Positions 15,637 through 23,273 of a stretch of 40,686 nt of DNA are shown one piece after another. Each line of letters begins with the position of its first letter. The stretch's first letter is position 1. This DNA is from Actinomycetes bacterium (GTDB lineage Bacteria > Actinomycetota > Actinomycetes > Propionibacteriales > Propionibacteriaceae). Location: the NCBI GenBank assembly GCA_023392635.1, contig JAEVYS010000119.1, positions 1 to 40,686 on the forward strand, in the 5' to 3' direction. The notes beneath the pieces are model-generated. The model was given only the letters and a program-made list of their open reading frames with translations. It did no database searches and was not told the origin of the DNA. Both the position numbers and the translations under genes were made by a program.

Positions 15637-16719
15637 TCACTTGACCGAGTCGATCGCCGTCTTGACCTTGGCCTGCAGCGCGGCCGACAGCGGGGCCGAA
15701 CCGGCCGCCGACGCAGCGGCCGACTGGCCGTCCGCGGAGGCGATGTAGCCGATGTAGTCCTTCACCAGCGTGCCGACGCCGGGGTCCTTGTAGGTCTGGC
15801 AGACGATCGCGTACGACACCAGGACCGCCGGGTAGACGCCCTCGGACGTGCGGTCGAGCGAGTAGGCGAGGTCGTTCGCGTCCCGGCCGGCGATCGTCTT
15901 GGAGTGGTCGAGGATCGCGCTGGCCGCCTCCGGCGTCGGGGCCAGTGGCTTGCCGTTGACGAGGATGTTCGCCTTGCCGAGGTCCTTGGCGGCGGACGCA
16001 TCGGCGTAGCCGATGGTGTTCTGGCCACCGCTGACCGCCTGCACGACGCCGGACGTGCCGTTGGCCGCCTCGCCGCCGAAGTCGGCGGGGAAGGTGTCGG
16101 CAGCGGGCTGCGTCCACACCGACGGAGAGGTCTTGTTCAGCGTGTCGGTGAAGTTGTTCGTGGTGCCGGAGTCGTCTGCGCGGTGGACGGCGGTGATCGT
16201 CGCGTCCGGCAGCTTGGCGCCCGGGTTGGTCCTGACGATCGCCGGGTCGTTCCACTTGGTGATCTTGCCGGAGAAGATGCCGGCGATCGTGTCGGTGTCG
16301 AACGTGAGGTCCTTGACGCCGTCGACGTTGTAGATCACGGCGATCGGCGAGATGTAGACCGGGAGGTTGAGGGCGTTGGAGTCAGCGGCGCAGCCGGCGA
16401 ACTTGCCTGCGCCCATCTCCTCGTCCTTGAACGGACGGTCGGAGCCGGCGAAGTTGGCCGCGCCCGCGACGAAAGCGGAGCGGCCGGCGCCGGAGCCGTC
16501 GGGGGAGTAGTTGACCGTGATCGAGGAGTTCTTGGTCTGGAAGTCGGCAACCCACTTCTCCTGGGCGGCCTTCTGGGCGCTGGAGCCGACGCCGGTGAGG
16601 GTCTGGCCGCCTGCAGAGCCGGAGCCACCGGCGGCCGGGGTCTCGTTGGCCGCACATCCGGCGAATGCCAAGGCGGTGGCCGTGACCAGGGCGGCGGCGG
16701 CGATCGAGGTGATTTTCAC
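15637..16719 (-). CDS. pstS: phosphate-binding lipoprotein PstS
   Basis: This 360-residue extracytoplasmic phosphate receptor has a lipoprotein signal with AFAGC (Cys22) and a Gly/Ser-rich linker. The phosphate-binding protein core includes LTGVGSSAQKAAQEKWVADF, the loop SPDGSGAGRSAF, GSDRPF, and the later RADDSGTTNNFT with the conserved Arg-Asp that hydrogen-bond phosphate. It hands phosphate to PstCAB. The start is GTG at 16719 with GAAGGAAA upstream. It is the first gene behind the PHO-box-like array and is divergent from the LacI gene. Confidence 0.95.
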   Translation of the reverse strand: MKITSIAAAALVTATALAFAGCAANETPAAGGSGSAGGQTLTGVGSSAQKAAQEKWVADFQTKNSSITVNYSPDGSGAGRSAFVAGAANFAGSDRPFKDEEMGAGKFAGCAADSNALNLPVYISPIAVIYNVDGVKDLTFDTDTIAGIFSGKITKWNDPAIVRTNPGAKLPDATITAVHRADDSGTTNNFTDTLNKTSPSVWTQPAADTFPADFGGEAANGTSGVVQAVSGGQNTIGYADASAAKDLGKANILVNGKPLAPTPEAASAILDHSKTIAGRDANDLAYSLDRTSEGVYPAVLVSYAIVCQTYKDPGVGTLVKDYIGYIASADGQSAAASAAGSAPLSAALQAKVKTAIDSVK

Positions 16720-16744
16720 GCGTTTCCTTCAAGCTCGGTGTGTG

Positions 16745-16821
16745 GGAGCGGATCGCTCCGCGGCCAAACGTAGGGGCCGAGATTGACCGGACCGATACCG
16801 CCGGGTGAACGCGAGGTGAAT
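16745..16821 (-). promoter_or_regulatory. pstS promoter with PHO-box-like direct repeats
   Basis: Read on the minus strand, four 11-base units stand in register from 16821 to 16778: ATTCACCTCGC; GTTCACCCGGC; GGTATCGGTCC; GGTCAATCTCG. The first two match the Streptomyces PHO box (G[GT]TCACC plus four bases) closely; the last two match only in part. A TACGTT -10 follows at 16772-16767, so the array covers the -35 region, as expected for PhoP activation under phosphate starvation. A 6-bp hairpin, GGAGCG-GAT-CGCTCC (16745-16759), lies in the leader. Confidence 0.75.
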
Positions 16822-16871
16822 TGCGGGCGCTGCTTGGGATGAGCGTGATCGCGCCGCCGCGCGAGGGAATG

Positions 16872-16886
16872 TAATACGCTAACACC
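16872..16886 (+). promoter_or_regulatory. leaderless promoter and possible half-operator of the LacI gene
   Basis: TACGCT (16875-16880) lies six bases before the ATG at 16887 with no Shine-Dalgarno sequence. The overlapping CGCTAACA equals one half of the common LacI-family operator TGTTAGCGCTAACA; the other half is degenerate here. Autoregulation is therefore only a suggestion. Confidence 0.5.
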
Positions 16887-17927
16887 ATGAACGACGTCGT
16901 TGGCGGCGGCGGCGCGGGCTTCCGGGCGCCGACGCTCACTGACGTTGCCAGAATCGCCGGTGTCTCGACCATGACGGTGTCCCGGGTGATCAACGGGCAC
17001 GCCAAGGTTGCCCCCGACACCCGTGACCGGGTGCACGCGGCGATGACGTCGCTGGACTACCGGCCGAACATGCTTGCCCGTGGGCTGGCCAGCGGCCGCT
17101 CGCACAGCATCGGTGTGCTCACCGTCGACACCACCCTCTACGGACCGCGGGCCGCCCTTCGCGGGATCGAGCTGGCGGCGCGGGACCGCGGCTACACCGT
17201 CACGATCGCGCACCTGAGCGACCCGAACCGGACGGCGGTGGCGCAGGGGGCGACCCTGCTGCGCACCCGCTCGTCCGACGGCGTGATCCTGCTGCAGCCC
17301 CTGATCTCCGAGGTCGAGGCGGACGCCGGGCCCCCGCCCGTCGACCTGCCCCCGATGGTGGCGATCCACGCCGGGACGCCCGGCAACTACCCCGCCGTCT
17401 CGGTCGACCAGCGGGCGGGCGCCCGGATCGCGACCGAGCACCTCCTCGGGTTGGGGCACCGCACGGTGTGGCACATCTCGGGTCCGGAGCTGTGGTACGA
17501 AGGCATCGAGCGAGTGGTGGGCTGGCACGAGGCCCTGCTGCACGCCCGCGCAGAGGTGCCGCCGGTCGTCCACGGCGACTGGTCGGCGGCGTCGGGCTAC
17601 GCGGCCGCGCGGGAGGTGCTCAGCCACCCCGAGGTCACCGCGATCTTCGTGGGCAACGACTCGATGGCGCTGGGCACGCTGCACGCCATGCACGAGCTCG
17701 GCCTGCGCTGCCCGGAGGATGTCAGCCTGGTCGGCTTCGACGACTACCCGGAGGCTGAGTTCTTCTCGCCGGGCCTCACCACGATCCGCCAGGACTTCGA
17801 CGAGATCGGGCGCCTCAGCGTCGGCCTCCTGCTGGACATGATCGAGACCGGCTCGGCGCCCACCCAGCACCTGGTGCTCGAGCCCGAACTCGTCGTCCGC
17901 GCCAGCACCGCGTCCCCCCGCTCCTGA
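16887..17927 (+). CDS. LacI family transcriptional regulator
   Basis: This 346-residue regulator has an N-terminal LacI helix-turn-helix (TLTDVARIAGVSTMTVSRVI), the hinge helix region (NMLARGLASGRSHSIGVL) and a periplasmic-binding-protein-like effector domain. The AIFVGNDSMALGTLHAMHELG and DVSLVGFDDYPEAEFFSPGLTT blocks are typical of sugar-responsive members. No sugar operon is adjacent, so the ligand is unknown. It is divergent from pstS (167 bases between starts), so cross-talk with phosphate genes is possible but not shown. Confidence 0.93.
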   Translation: MNDVVGGGGAGFRAPTLTDVARIAGVSTMTVSRVINGHAKVAPDTRDRVHAAMTSLDYRPNMLARGLASGRSHSIGVLTVDTTLYGPRAALRGIELAARDRGYTVTIAHLSDPNRTAVAQGATLLRTRSSDGVILLQPLISEVEADAGPPPVDLPPMVAIHAGTPGNYPAVSVDQRAGARIATEHLLGLGHRTVWHISGPELWYEGIERVVGWHEALLHARAEVPPVVHGDWSAASGYAAAREVLSHPEVTAIFVGNDSMALGTLHAMHELGLRCPEDVSLVGFDDYPEAEFFSPGLTTIRQDFDEIGRLSVGLLLDMIETGSAPTQHLVLEPELVVRASTASPRS

Positions 17928-17943
17928 CCCGCCCGCCGGGGTC
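17926..17943. terminator. weak hairpin between convergent lacI and Nudix genes
   Basis: GACCC (17926-17930) and GGGTC (17939-17943) form a 5-bp stem around a GC-rich loop in the 24-base gap between two convergent genes. There is no T-run on either strand, so activity as a terminator is uncertain. Confidence 0.25.
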
Positions 17944-17951
17944 GGGGAGGC

Positions 17952-18842
17952 TCAGACCCGGGGCTTGTGGACCTCGACAGCGAGCACGGTGGCATCCGGG
18001 CCGAGGTGGGCGACCAGGGCTGCGCCCGGCTGGAGGGCCCGGTTCGGGATGCCCAACGCTTCCAGCATCAGCGGCAGCACCGGACGGTGCCCGCAGATCG
18101 CCAGCGGCTGCTTCGAGTCCGCGGTCTGGCGGGCCAGCCGCTTGACCAGCGTCGCGACGGCCTTCGGATCCTCGGCCGCCTGCTCCTCCGACAGGGTCGT
18201 CCACGGCTCGACCTCGAGCCGGTGGGCACGGGCGTGCGGCTGCAACGTCTTCACGCAGCGCACGGAGGTGGAGGAGGCCAGCCGCTGCACCCCGTACGCC
18301 TCCAGGAGCGGGACCAGCAACCGGCTCTGCCGCCGTCCGCGCTCGTTCAACGGCCGGGCCTGGTCGCGTTTGGTCCAGTTCGAGCGCAGCATCGCCTTGC
18401 CGTGCCGCACGATCACCAGCGGCGTCGAGTCCGGCAGTGCGGCCGCCTGCCGCAGCAGCGGACGCTCGTCGGCGTAGGTGATCAGCTGCAGCGCGAGCGA
18501 CACCGGCAGCCACGAGGAGTCGTCCACCTCGTCGTCCGGACGCCGCTCCGCCTCCCTGACCACGTTGGCCCGCCAGTAGTGGACGGTCTTGCTGCCGCCA
18601 CCGACGAGGTAGCTGATCCGGTCGACCGGGATGCCCAGGCGCACCGTCACCGCGGTCTCTTCCGCTGTCTCGCGCATCGCGCAGGCCGGCAGGTACTCGT
18701 CGGCGTTGATCTTGCCCTTGGGCAGGCTCCAGTCGTTGTACCGGGGACGGTGCACGAGCAGGACCTCCTGCTCGCCCTCGCCAGGGCGCAGCGCGATGGT
18801 GCCCGCCGCGGTGATCCGCTTCTCCGCGTGGTTGTTCGCCAT
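17952..18842 (-). CDS. bifunctional Nudix hydrolase / histidine phosphatase (MutT1-like)
   Basis: This 296-residue two-domain protein has an N-terminal Nudix domain (about 1-140), with the box starting GKINADEYLPACAMRETAEE. The usual glycine near the end of the box is alanine here. A C-terminal histidine phosphatase domain (about 142-296) carries the catalytic VIVRHGKAM and a second histidine in AICGHRPVLP. This is the architecture of mycobacterial MutT1, which hydrolyses 8-oxo-GTP and diadenosine polyphosphates and then removes a phosphate. It lies six bases after the polyphosphate kinase stop, the same partnership as ppk-mutT1 in mycobacteria, so one transcript is likely. Confidence 0.9.
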   Translation of the reverse strand: MANNHAEKRITAAGTIALRPGEGEQEVLLVHRPRYNDWSLPKGKINADEYLPACAMRETAEETAVTVRLGIPVDRISYLVGGGSKTVHYWRANVVREAERRPDDEVDDSSWLPVSLALQLITYADERPLLRQAAALPDSTPLVIVRHGKAMLRSNWTKRDQARPLNERGRRQSRLLVPLLEAYGVQRLASSTSVRCVKTLQPHARAHRLEVEPWTTLSEEQAAEDPKAVATLVKRLARQTADSKQPLAICGHRPVLPLMLEALGIPNRALQPGAALVAHLGPDATVLAVEVHKPRV

Positions 18843-18848
18843 GGTGTC

Positions 18849-20963
18849 CTAGCGCTCGACCGCCCGGCGTTGCCCCATGGTCGCGATCAGGTGCTCCTGG
18901 ATGTCCAGCAGCGGCTCGCCGTCCGGGCCGAGCGTCCGCGGCGTCCAGGTGTCGCCCTCGAGCCACCAGGACGCGGTGCCCTCGTCGAAAGCGAGGTCGA
19001 ACAGCCGCTCGATCTGGGCGATGTGGCGGGGGTTGTTCAGGCCGACGACCACCTCGACGCGCCGGTCGAGGTTGCGGTGCATGAGGTCGGAGGAGCCGAT
19101 GCCCACGCGCGGGTCGCCGCCGTTCGCGAACCAGAACAGCCGGCTGTGCTCGAGGAAGCGTCCCAGGATGCTGCGCACCCGGATGTTCTCGCTCAGCCCC
19201 GGCACCCCCGGACGCACCGAGCAGATGCCGCGCACCCACAGGTCCACCGGGACGCCGGCCATCGAGGCACGGTAGAGGGCGTCGGTCACGGCCTCGTCCA
19301 CGATCGAGTTCACCTTGATCCGCACGCCGGCGGGGATGCCCCGCTTGTGGTTGAGGATCTCGGTGTTGATGTTGTCGATCAGCCCGCGCCGGACGCCGTG
19401 CGGCGCCACCAGCAGGCGCTTGTAGTGCGTCTCCTGCGCCATTCCCGACAGGTGGTTGAACAGGCGGGCCACATCGTCGGTGATGACCGCGTTGGAGGTG
19501 AGCAGGCCCATGTCCTCGTACATGCGCGCTGTCTTCGGGTTGTAGTTGCCGGTGCCGATGTGCACGTAGCGGCGCAACCCCGCCGGCTCCTCGCGGACCA
19601 CGAGCGACAGCTTGCAGTGGGTCTTCAGCCCGAGCATCCCGTACACCACGTGGCAGCCGGCCTTCTCCAGCTTGCGGGCCCAGGCGATGTTGGCCTGCTC
19701 GTCGAAGCGGGCCTTGATCTCGACCAGGGCCAGCACCTGTTTGCCCGCCTGGGCCGCCTCGACGAGGGCGTCGATGATCGGGGAGTCGCCGGACGTGCGG
19801 TAGAGCGTCTGCTTGATGGCGAGGACGGCGGGGTCGGCCGCTGCCTGCTCGATGAACCGCTGCACGCTGGTCGCGAAGGAGTCGTACGGGTGGTGAAGCA
19901 GCACCTCGCGGTTCTTCAGGGCGGCGAACAGGTCGGCCGGCTGGGCCGTCTCCACCTCGGCCAGCTCGGGATGCGTCTTCGGCAGGAAGGACGGGTAGAG
20001 CAACGCTTCACGGTCGAGGTCGGCCAGCGAGAACAGGCCGCGCAGGTCGAGCGGGCTCGGGACGCGGAACACCTCCTTCTCGGCGATGTCGAGCTCGCTG
20101 ATCAGCAGCTCCAGCATCTGCGGGTCGATGTCGTCCTCGACCTCGAGGCGCACCGGCGGTCGGCCGATCTTGCGGCGCAGCAGTTCCTTCTCCAGGGCGA
20201 ACAGCAGGTTCTCCGCGTCGTCCTCCTCGACCTCCACGTCCTCGTTGCGGGTCACCCGGAAGGTGCTGTGGCCGATGATCTGCATGCCCGAGAACAGCTG
20301 GTCGAGGTGCCGCGCGATCACGTCCTCGAGCGGGACGAAACGTCCGCCGCCCAGCGGGACGAAGCGGCTCAAGATCGTGGGCACCTTCACCCTGGCGAAC
20401 TGGCGGACGCCGGTCACCGGGTTCTTCAGCAGCACGGCGAGGTTCACGCTGAGGCCCGAGATGTACGGGAACGGGTGGGACGGGTCGACCGCGAGCGGCG
20501 TGAGCACCGGGAAGATCCGGTTCTCGAACAGCTCGGTCATCTGTTGGCGCTCGTCGGGGTTCAACTCGTCCCAGCGGAGGATCTCGATGCCGTGCTGGGC
20601 GAGCGCGGGACGCACGTCGGTGGCGAACACCCTCGCCGCGTCCTCCACCAGCTCGCGGGTGCGGGACAGGATCGCGTCGTGCAGTTCGCGCGGCATCAGA
20701 CCGGAGTTGCTCGCCACGGCCACGCCGGCGGCCATGCGCCGCTTGAGGCCCGCCACCCGCACCATGAAGAACTCGTCGAGGTTCGAGGAGAAGATCGCCA
20801 GGAAGCGCGCGCGCTCGAGCAGCGGGACGCGCTTGGCGTCCTTCGCCAGATCGAGGACGCGGTTGTTGAACGACAGCCAGGACAGTTCCCGGTCGGAGAA
20901 CCGGTCTGCCGGCAGGTCGGGCTGGTCCAGCTCGACAGTGTCTTCTTCGTCAACCGCGGTCAT
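18849..20963 (-). CDS. ppk: polyphosphate kinase (PPK1), internal start
   Basis: This 704-residue PPK1 reversibly makes polyphosphate from ATP. FSDRELSWLSFNNRVLDLA opens the N-terminal domain, and SNLDEFFMVRVAGL and ILTPLAVDPSHPFPYISG-like blocks follow. The catalytic phospholipase-D-like domains contain the KTHCK histidine that is phosphorylated, YVHIGTGNYNPKTARMYED and the second site SSDLMHRNLDRRVEV. The ATG at 20963 has a strong AGGAG six bases upstream and gives the normal PPK1 length and N-terminus, so free PPK is very probably made. The same frame is open upstream through mycothiol synthase with no stop; see the fusion entry. Confidence 0.9.
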   Translation of the reverse strand: MTAVDEEDTVELDQPDLPADRFSDRELSWLSFNNRVLDLAKDAKRVPLLERARFLAIFSSNLDEFFMVRVAGLKRRMAAGVAVASNSGLMPRELHDAILSRTRELVEDAARVFATDVRPALAQHGIEILRWDELNPDERQQMTELFENRIFPVLTPLAVDPSHPFPYISGLSVNLAVLLKNPVTGVRQFARVKVPTILSRFVPLGGGRFVPLEDVIARHLDQLFSGMQIIGHSTFRVTRNEDVEVEEDDAENLLFALEKELLRRKIGRPPVRLEVEDDIDPQMLELLISELDIAEKEVFRVPSPLDLRGLFSLADLDREALLYPSFLPKTHPELAEVETAQPADLFAALKNREVLLHHPYDSFATSVQRFIEQAAADPAVLAIKQTLYRTSGDSPIIDALVEAAQAGKQVLALVEIKARFDEQANIAWARKLEKAGCHVVYGMLGLKTHCKLSLVVREEPAGLRRYVHIGTGNYNPKTARMYEDMGLLTSNAVITDDVARLFNHLSGMAQETHYKRLLVAPHGVRRGLIDNINTEILNHKRGIPAGVRIKVNSIVDEAVTDALYRASMAGVPVDLWVRGICSVRPGVPGLSENIRVRSILGRFLEHSRLFWFANGGDPRVGIGSSDLMHRNLDRRVEVVVGLNNPRHIAQIERLFDLAFDEGTASWWLEGDTWTPRTLGPDGEPLLDIQEHLIATMGQRRAVER

Positions 20964-21923
20964 GACTGCTCCTGCTTCTGCACGCGACGCGTGCTCCGGC
21001 GCGTAGAGCACATCGCGGGAGGCGACGCGGAATCCAGCGCTTTCGTACATTCTTACCGCTACCGACTCAGCCATGTCGACGTACAACACCACGCGGTCAG
21101 CACCGGCGCGGGCCAGGTGTTCCAGGCCCGCCTGCAGCAGTACCCGCCCGTACCCACGGCCCTGCACGCGGGGGGCGACGCCGATCACGTAGACCTCTCC
21201 GCTGGTCCCCTCGCGCTTCGTCCAGTGGAAGCCCGCCAGCCCCTCGTCGTCGAAGCCGAGGAGAAGGCCGGACGGGTCGAACCAGGTCTCCGCCATCCGC
21301 GTGGCGAGGCCGTCGGCGTCCAGGGCGCCCTGTTCGGGATGGTGGGCGAAGGCGGCGGCGTTCACCGCGAGGAAGGCGTCCTCGTCGCCCGGCTGGAAGC
21401 CGCGCACGCGCAGCCCGTCCGGGACAGACGGCGGGGGCACCGCCTCGAGCGGGCGCTCCATCACCAGCAGGCCACGCCTCGGCGCCAGCCCGAGCGCGGA
21501 CGCGAACCCCTGCGCCGCGGCCGAGTCCCCGAACGCCCAGACCCCCCAGTGGTCGGGCCCGTCGTCATCGCCGCCGCGACCCGCCGGTGCCGTCCCGATC
21601 ACTTCGCTGCCGGAATCGCCGTTGGCTGCCGAATTTTCGGGAGCCGGAGCAGATTTCGACAGCGAACCGAGCAGGCGGCGCCCGATGCCCCGCCGGCGGT
21701 GGGCGGGGTCGACCACGAGCTGTGCGGTCCTGTAGGACGGCTGCCACTGCAGGTACCCGGTGAGCTCACCGTCCTCGCCAGCAAGGAGGTGGCGCGCCGC
21801 CTCGGTGCCGAGGGCGAAGTGGGCCTCCTCGTTCAGCGGCTCGACGCCGTCCACCGACGCGGCGCGCGCGGCCAGCGCGAGCACGTCCTCGACCTGATCG
21901 GGCTGGAGCCGGTTCGTCCACAC
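18849..21923 (-). CDS. mshD: mycothiol synthase-polyphosphate kinase fused reading frame
   Basis: One uninterrupted 1024-codon frame begins with mycothiol synthase (MshD, residues 1 to about 308) and runs without a stop into complete PPK1 (from residue 321). MshD has two GNAT acetyltransferase halves: PAHRRRGIGRRLLGS in the first, and VIGVAPRVQGRGYGRVLL plus VDMAESVAVRMYESAGFRV in the second. It acetylates Cys-GlcN-Ins to mycothiol. A 10-12 residue Ala/Glu-rich linker joins the domains. Residues about 87-123 are an unusual Ala/Gly/Ser/Asp-rich insert, partly coded by a palindromic repeat. The GTG at 21923 has TACTCT six bases upstream, a leaderless arrangement. A fused polypeptide, internal initiation, or both are possible. 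Confidence 0.8.
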   Translation of the reverse strand: MWTNRLQPDQVEDVLALAARAASVDGVEPLNEEAHFALGTEAARHLLAGEDGELTGYLQWQPSYRTAQLVVDPAHRRRGIGRRLLGSLSKSAPAPENSAANGDSGSEVIGTAPAGRGGDDDGPDHWGVWAFGDSAAAQGFASALGLAPRRGLLVMERPLEAVPPPSVPDGLRVRGFQPGDEDAFLAVNAAAFAHHPEQGALDADGLATRMAETWFDPSGLLLGFDDEGLAGFHWTKREGTSGEVYVIGVAPRVQGRGYGRVLLQAGLEHLARAGADRVVLYVDMAESVAVRMYESAGFRVASRDVLYAPEHASRAEAGAVMTAVDEEDTVELDQPDLPADRFSDRELSWLSFNNRVLDLAKDAKRVPLLERARFLAIFSSNLDEFFMVRVAGLKRRMAAGVAVASNSGLMPRELHDAILSRTRELVEDAARVFATDVRPALAQHGIEILRWDELNPDERQQMTELFENRIFPVLTPLAVDPSHPFPYISGLSVNLAVLLKNPVTGVRQFARVKVPTILSRFVPLGGGRFVPLEDVIARHLDQLFSGMQIIGHSTFRVTRNEDVEVEEDDAENLLFALEKELLRRKIGRPPVRLEVEDDIDPQMLELLISELDIAEKEVFRVPSPLDLRGLFSLADLDREALLYPSFLPKTHPELAEVETAQPADLFAALKNREVLLHHPYDSFATSVQRFIEQAAADPAVLAIKQTLYRTSGDSPIIDALVEAAQAGKQVLALVEIKARFDEQANIAWARKLEKAGCHVVYGMLGLKTHCKLSLVVREEPAGLRRYVHIGTGNYNPKTARMYEDMGLLTSNAVITDDVARLFNHLSGMAQETHYKRLLVAPHGVRRGLIDNINTEILNHKRGIPAGVRIKVNSIVDEAVTDALYRASMAGVPVDLWVRGICSVRPGVPGLSENIRVRSILGRFLEHSRLFWFANGGDPRVGIGSSDLMHRNLDRRVEVVVGLNNPRHIAQIERLFDLAFDEGTASWWLEGDTWTPRTLGPDGEPLLDIQEHLIATMGQRRAVER
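21603..21666. repeat. palindromic repeat inserted in the mshD coding sequence
   Basis: Outer arms TTCGCTGCCGGAATC (21603-21617) and GATTTCGACAGCGAA (21652-21666) are complementary apart from two G.T positions. An inner arm pair, GGCTGCCGAA and TTCGGGAGCC (21624-21645), has one mismatch. The outer arms recur in the intergenic element at 31363-31439. Here the element is translated as part of the insert at MshD residues about 87-108. Confidence 0.7.
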
Positions 21924-21929
21924 CCTTGC

Positions 21930-21935
21930 AGAGTA
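21930..21935 (-). promoter_or_regulatory. leaderless-type -10 of mshD
   Basis: TACTCT on the minus strand is separated from the GTG at 21923 by exactly six bases (GCAAGG), which places the predicted transcript start on the start codon. The GCAAGG itself could act as a weak ribosome binding site only if transcription began further upstream. Confidence 0.5.
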
Positions 21936-21996
21936 GCGGCGGCACGTCCTCCAGGGTCAGGCCGGTTCGTGGTCGGCGCCCGCGGGCTGAGCGGGC

Positions 21997-22665
21997 TCAG
22001 CGCCGTCCGGCGTCAGGGGAGAACCGGTAGCCGACGTTGCGGACGGTCCCGATCAGCGCCTCGTGTTCGGGGCCGAGCTTGGCACGCAGCCGACGGACGT
22101 GGACGTCGACCGTGCGGGTGCCGCCGTAGTAGTCGTAGCCCCAGACGTCGGCCAGGAGGTGTTCGCGGCTGAACACCCGCCCCGGGTGCTGCACGAGGTA
22201 CTTGAGCAGTTCGAACTCGGTGTAGGTGAGGTCGAGCGGTTCGCCGTCGAGCATCACCGAGTACGCGGCGTCATCGATCACGATGCCGCCGGCGGAGATC
22301 AGGCCGTCGTTCGCCGCGGCCGTCACGAGCAGGCGGATCCGCGCCTCGAACTCCGCCGGGCCGCACGTGTCGAGGATCATGTCGGAGATCCCCCAGTCCG
22401 CCGCGACGGCGGCCAGCCCGCTCTCGGTGAGGACGAGGAGCAGCGGGACGGTCGAGCCCGACGACTGGAACAGCCGCGCCATCATCCGCGCCCCGGCCAG
22501 GTCGGTACGGCCGTCCAGCACGACGAGGTCGGCCCGGGCCGACTCGGTCAGCGCCTGGGTGTCCGTGGCGACCTGGTGGATGTCGTGGGCGAGGAGGGCC
22601 AGCACCGGCAGCGATCGCCCGGCGCCGTTGGCGACATCGTTGCTGACCAGCAGCAGCTGCGCCAT
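21997..22665 (-). CDS. glnR: GlnR-like orphan response regulator
   Basis: This 222-residue OmpR-family regulator has a divergent receiver domain (about 1-115), with ADLVVLDGRTD at the phosphoacceptor position. A C-terminal winged helix (about 125-222) contains LTYTEFELLKYLVQHPGRVFSRE-type sequence and GGTRTVDVHVRRLRAKLG. No sensor kinase is adjacent. The short receiver and the position beside mshD match mycobacterial GlnR (Rv0818 beside Rv0819 mshD), the global nitrogen regulator. An ATG at 22686 is also in frame, but the ATG at 22665 has a perfect GGAGGTGA five bases upstream and is the real start. A TAAGGT -10 lies at 22713-22708. Confidence 0.85.
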   Translation of the reverse strand: MAQLLLVSNDVANGAGRSLPVLALLAHDIHQVATDTQALTESARADLVVLDGRTDLAGARMMARLFQSSGSTVPLLLVLTESGLAAVAADWGISDMILDTCGPAEFEARIRLLVTAAANDGLISAGGIVIDDAAYSVMLDGEPLDLTYTEFELLKYLVQHPGRVFSREHLLADVWGYDYYGGTRTVDVHVRRLRAKLGPEHEALIGTVRNVGYRFSPDAGRR

Positions 22666-22743
22666 GCTCACCTCCGGGACCGCCATCTCGACCGATGGTC
22701 GGGGCCAACCTTAGTGATTCGACGGCTCCGGCCGGAACAGCGC

Positions 22744-23175
22744 TCAGTCGTCGGCATCCAGGATCAGCGTCACCGGCCCCGAGTTCACCAGCGAGACCTC
22801 CATCCTCGCGCCGAACCGGCCGGTGCCAACGGTGGCCCCCCGTTCGCGCAGGGCGTCCACGTACGCGGCGACCAGGGGTTCGCTGACCGGCCCCGGCGCC
22901 GCGGCGCTCCAGGACGGGCGCCGGCCCTTGCGGGTGTCGGCGTACAGGGTGAACTGGCTCACCACCAGTAATGGCGCGTCCTCGTCGGCGCAGCTGCGCT
23001 CGCCCTCCAGGATGCGGAGCTGCCAGGTCTTGTCCGCCAGCCGCGCGGCGGTGCCGGCCGTGTCGGTGTGGGTGACGCCGAGCAGAACCAACAGGCCGGG
23101 GGAGTTGATGGCGCCGACGACTTCGCCGTCCACACTGACGCTCGCCCTGCTGACCCGCTGTACCACCGCTCGCAC
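22744..23175 (-). CDS. dtd: D-aminoacyl-tRNA deacylase
   Basis: This 143-residue DTD removes D-amino acids, and mischarged glycine, from tRNA in the cytoplasm. The family N-terminus RAVVQRVSRASVSVDGEVV, the catalytic SQFTLYADTRKGRRPSW and the C-terminal NSGPVTLILD, whose Gly-Pro motif enforces chirality, are all present. The GTG at 23175 gives the exact family start; the open frame extends further upstream without homology. It lies 78 bases upstream of the glnR start on the same strand and is divergent from the small membrane ORF at 23274. Confidence 0.95.
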   Translation of the reverse strand: MRAVVQRVSRASVSVDGEVVGAINSPGLLVLLGVTHTDTAGTAARLADKTWQLRILEGERSCADEDAPLLVVSQFTLYADTRKGRRPSWSAAAPGPVSEPLVAAYVDALRERGATVGTGRFGARMEVSLVNSGPVTLILDADD

Positions 23176-23261
23176 CCGCCCATCCAACCACGCCGAGCGC
23201 GAGCGACCGCTCCTCGCCGCCTGTGGGGCGGGCCGGGGAAGGGACGGGGCGGGCCGGTGGT

Positions 23262-23267
23262 TATGCT
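23262..23267 (+). promoter_or_regulatory. leaderless-type -10 for the 23274-24812 operon
   Basis: TATGCT is followed by six bases (GCACAG) and then a GTG at 23274. No Shine-Dalgarno sequence is present. It would initiate transcription on the start codon of the 37-residue ORF and serve the nitrobindin-like and ygfZ genes behind it. Confidence 0.55.
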
Positions 23268-23273
23268 GCACAG

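Noticed and set aside
17967..22172. Very long open frame on the plus strand across the ppk-mshD region
   Set aside because: It is antisense to MshD, PPK and the Nudix gene, has no recognisable domains and shows the Arg/Val/Gln-rich composition of a high-GC shadow frame.
22666..22686. GlnR start at the upstream ATG (22686)
   Set aside because: The seven extra residues overlap a perfect Shine-Dalgarno sequence that serves the ATG at 22665.
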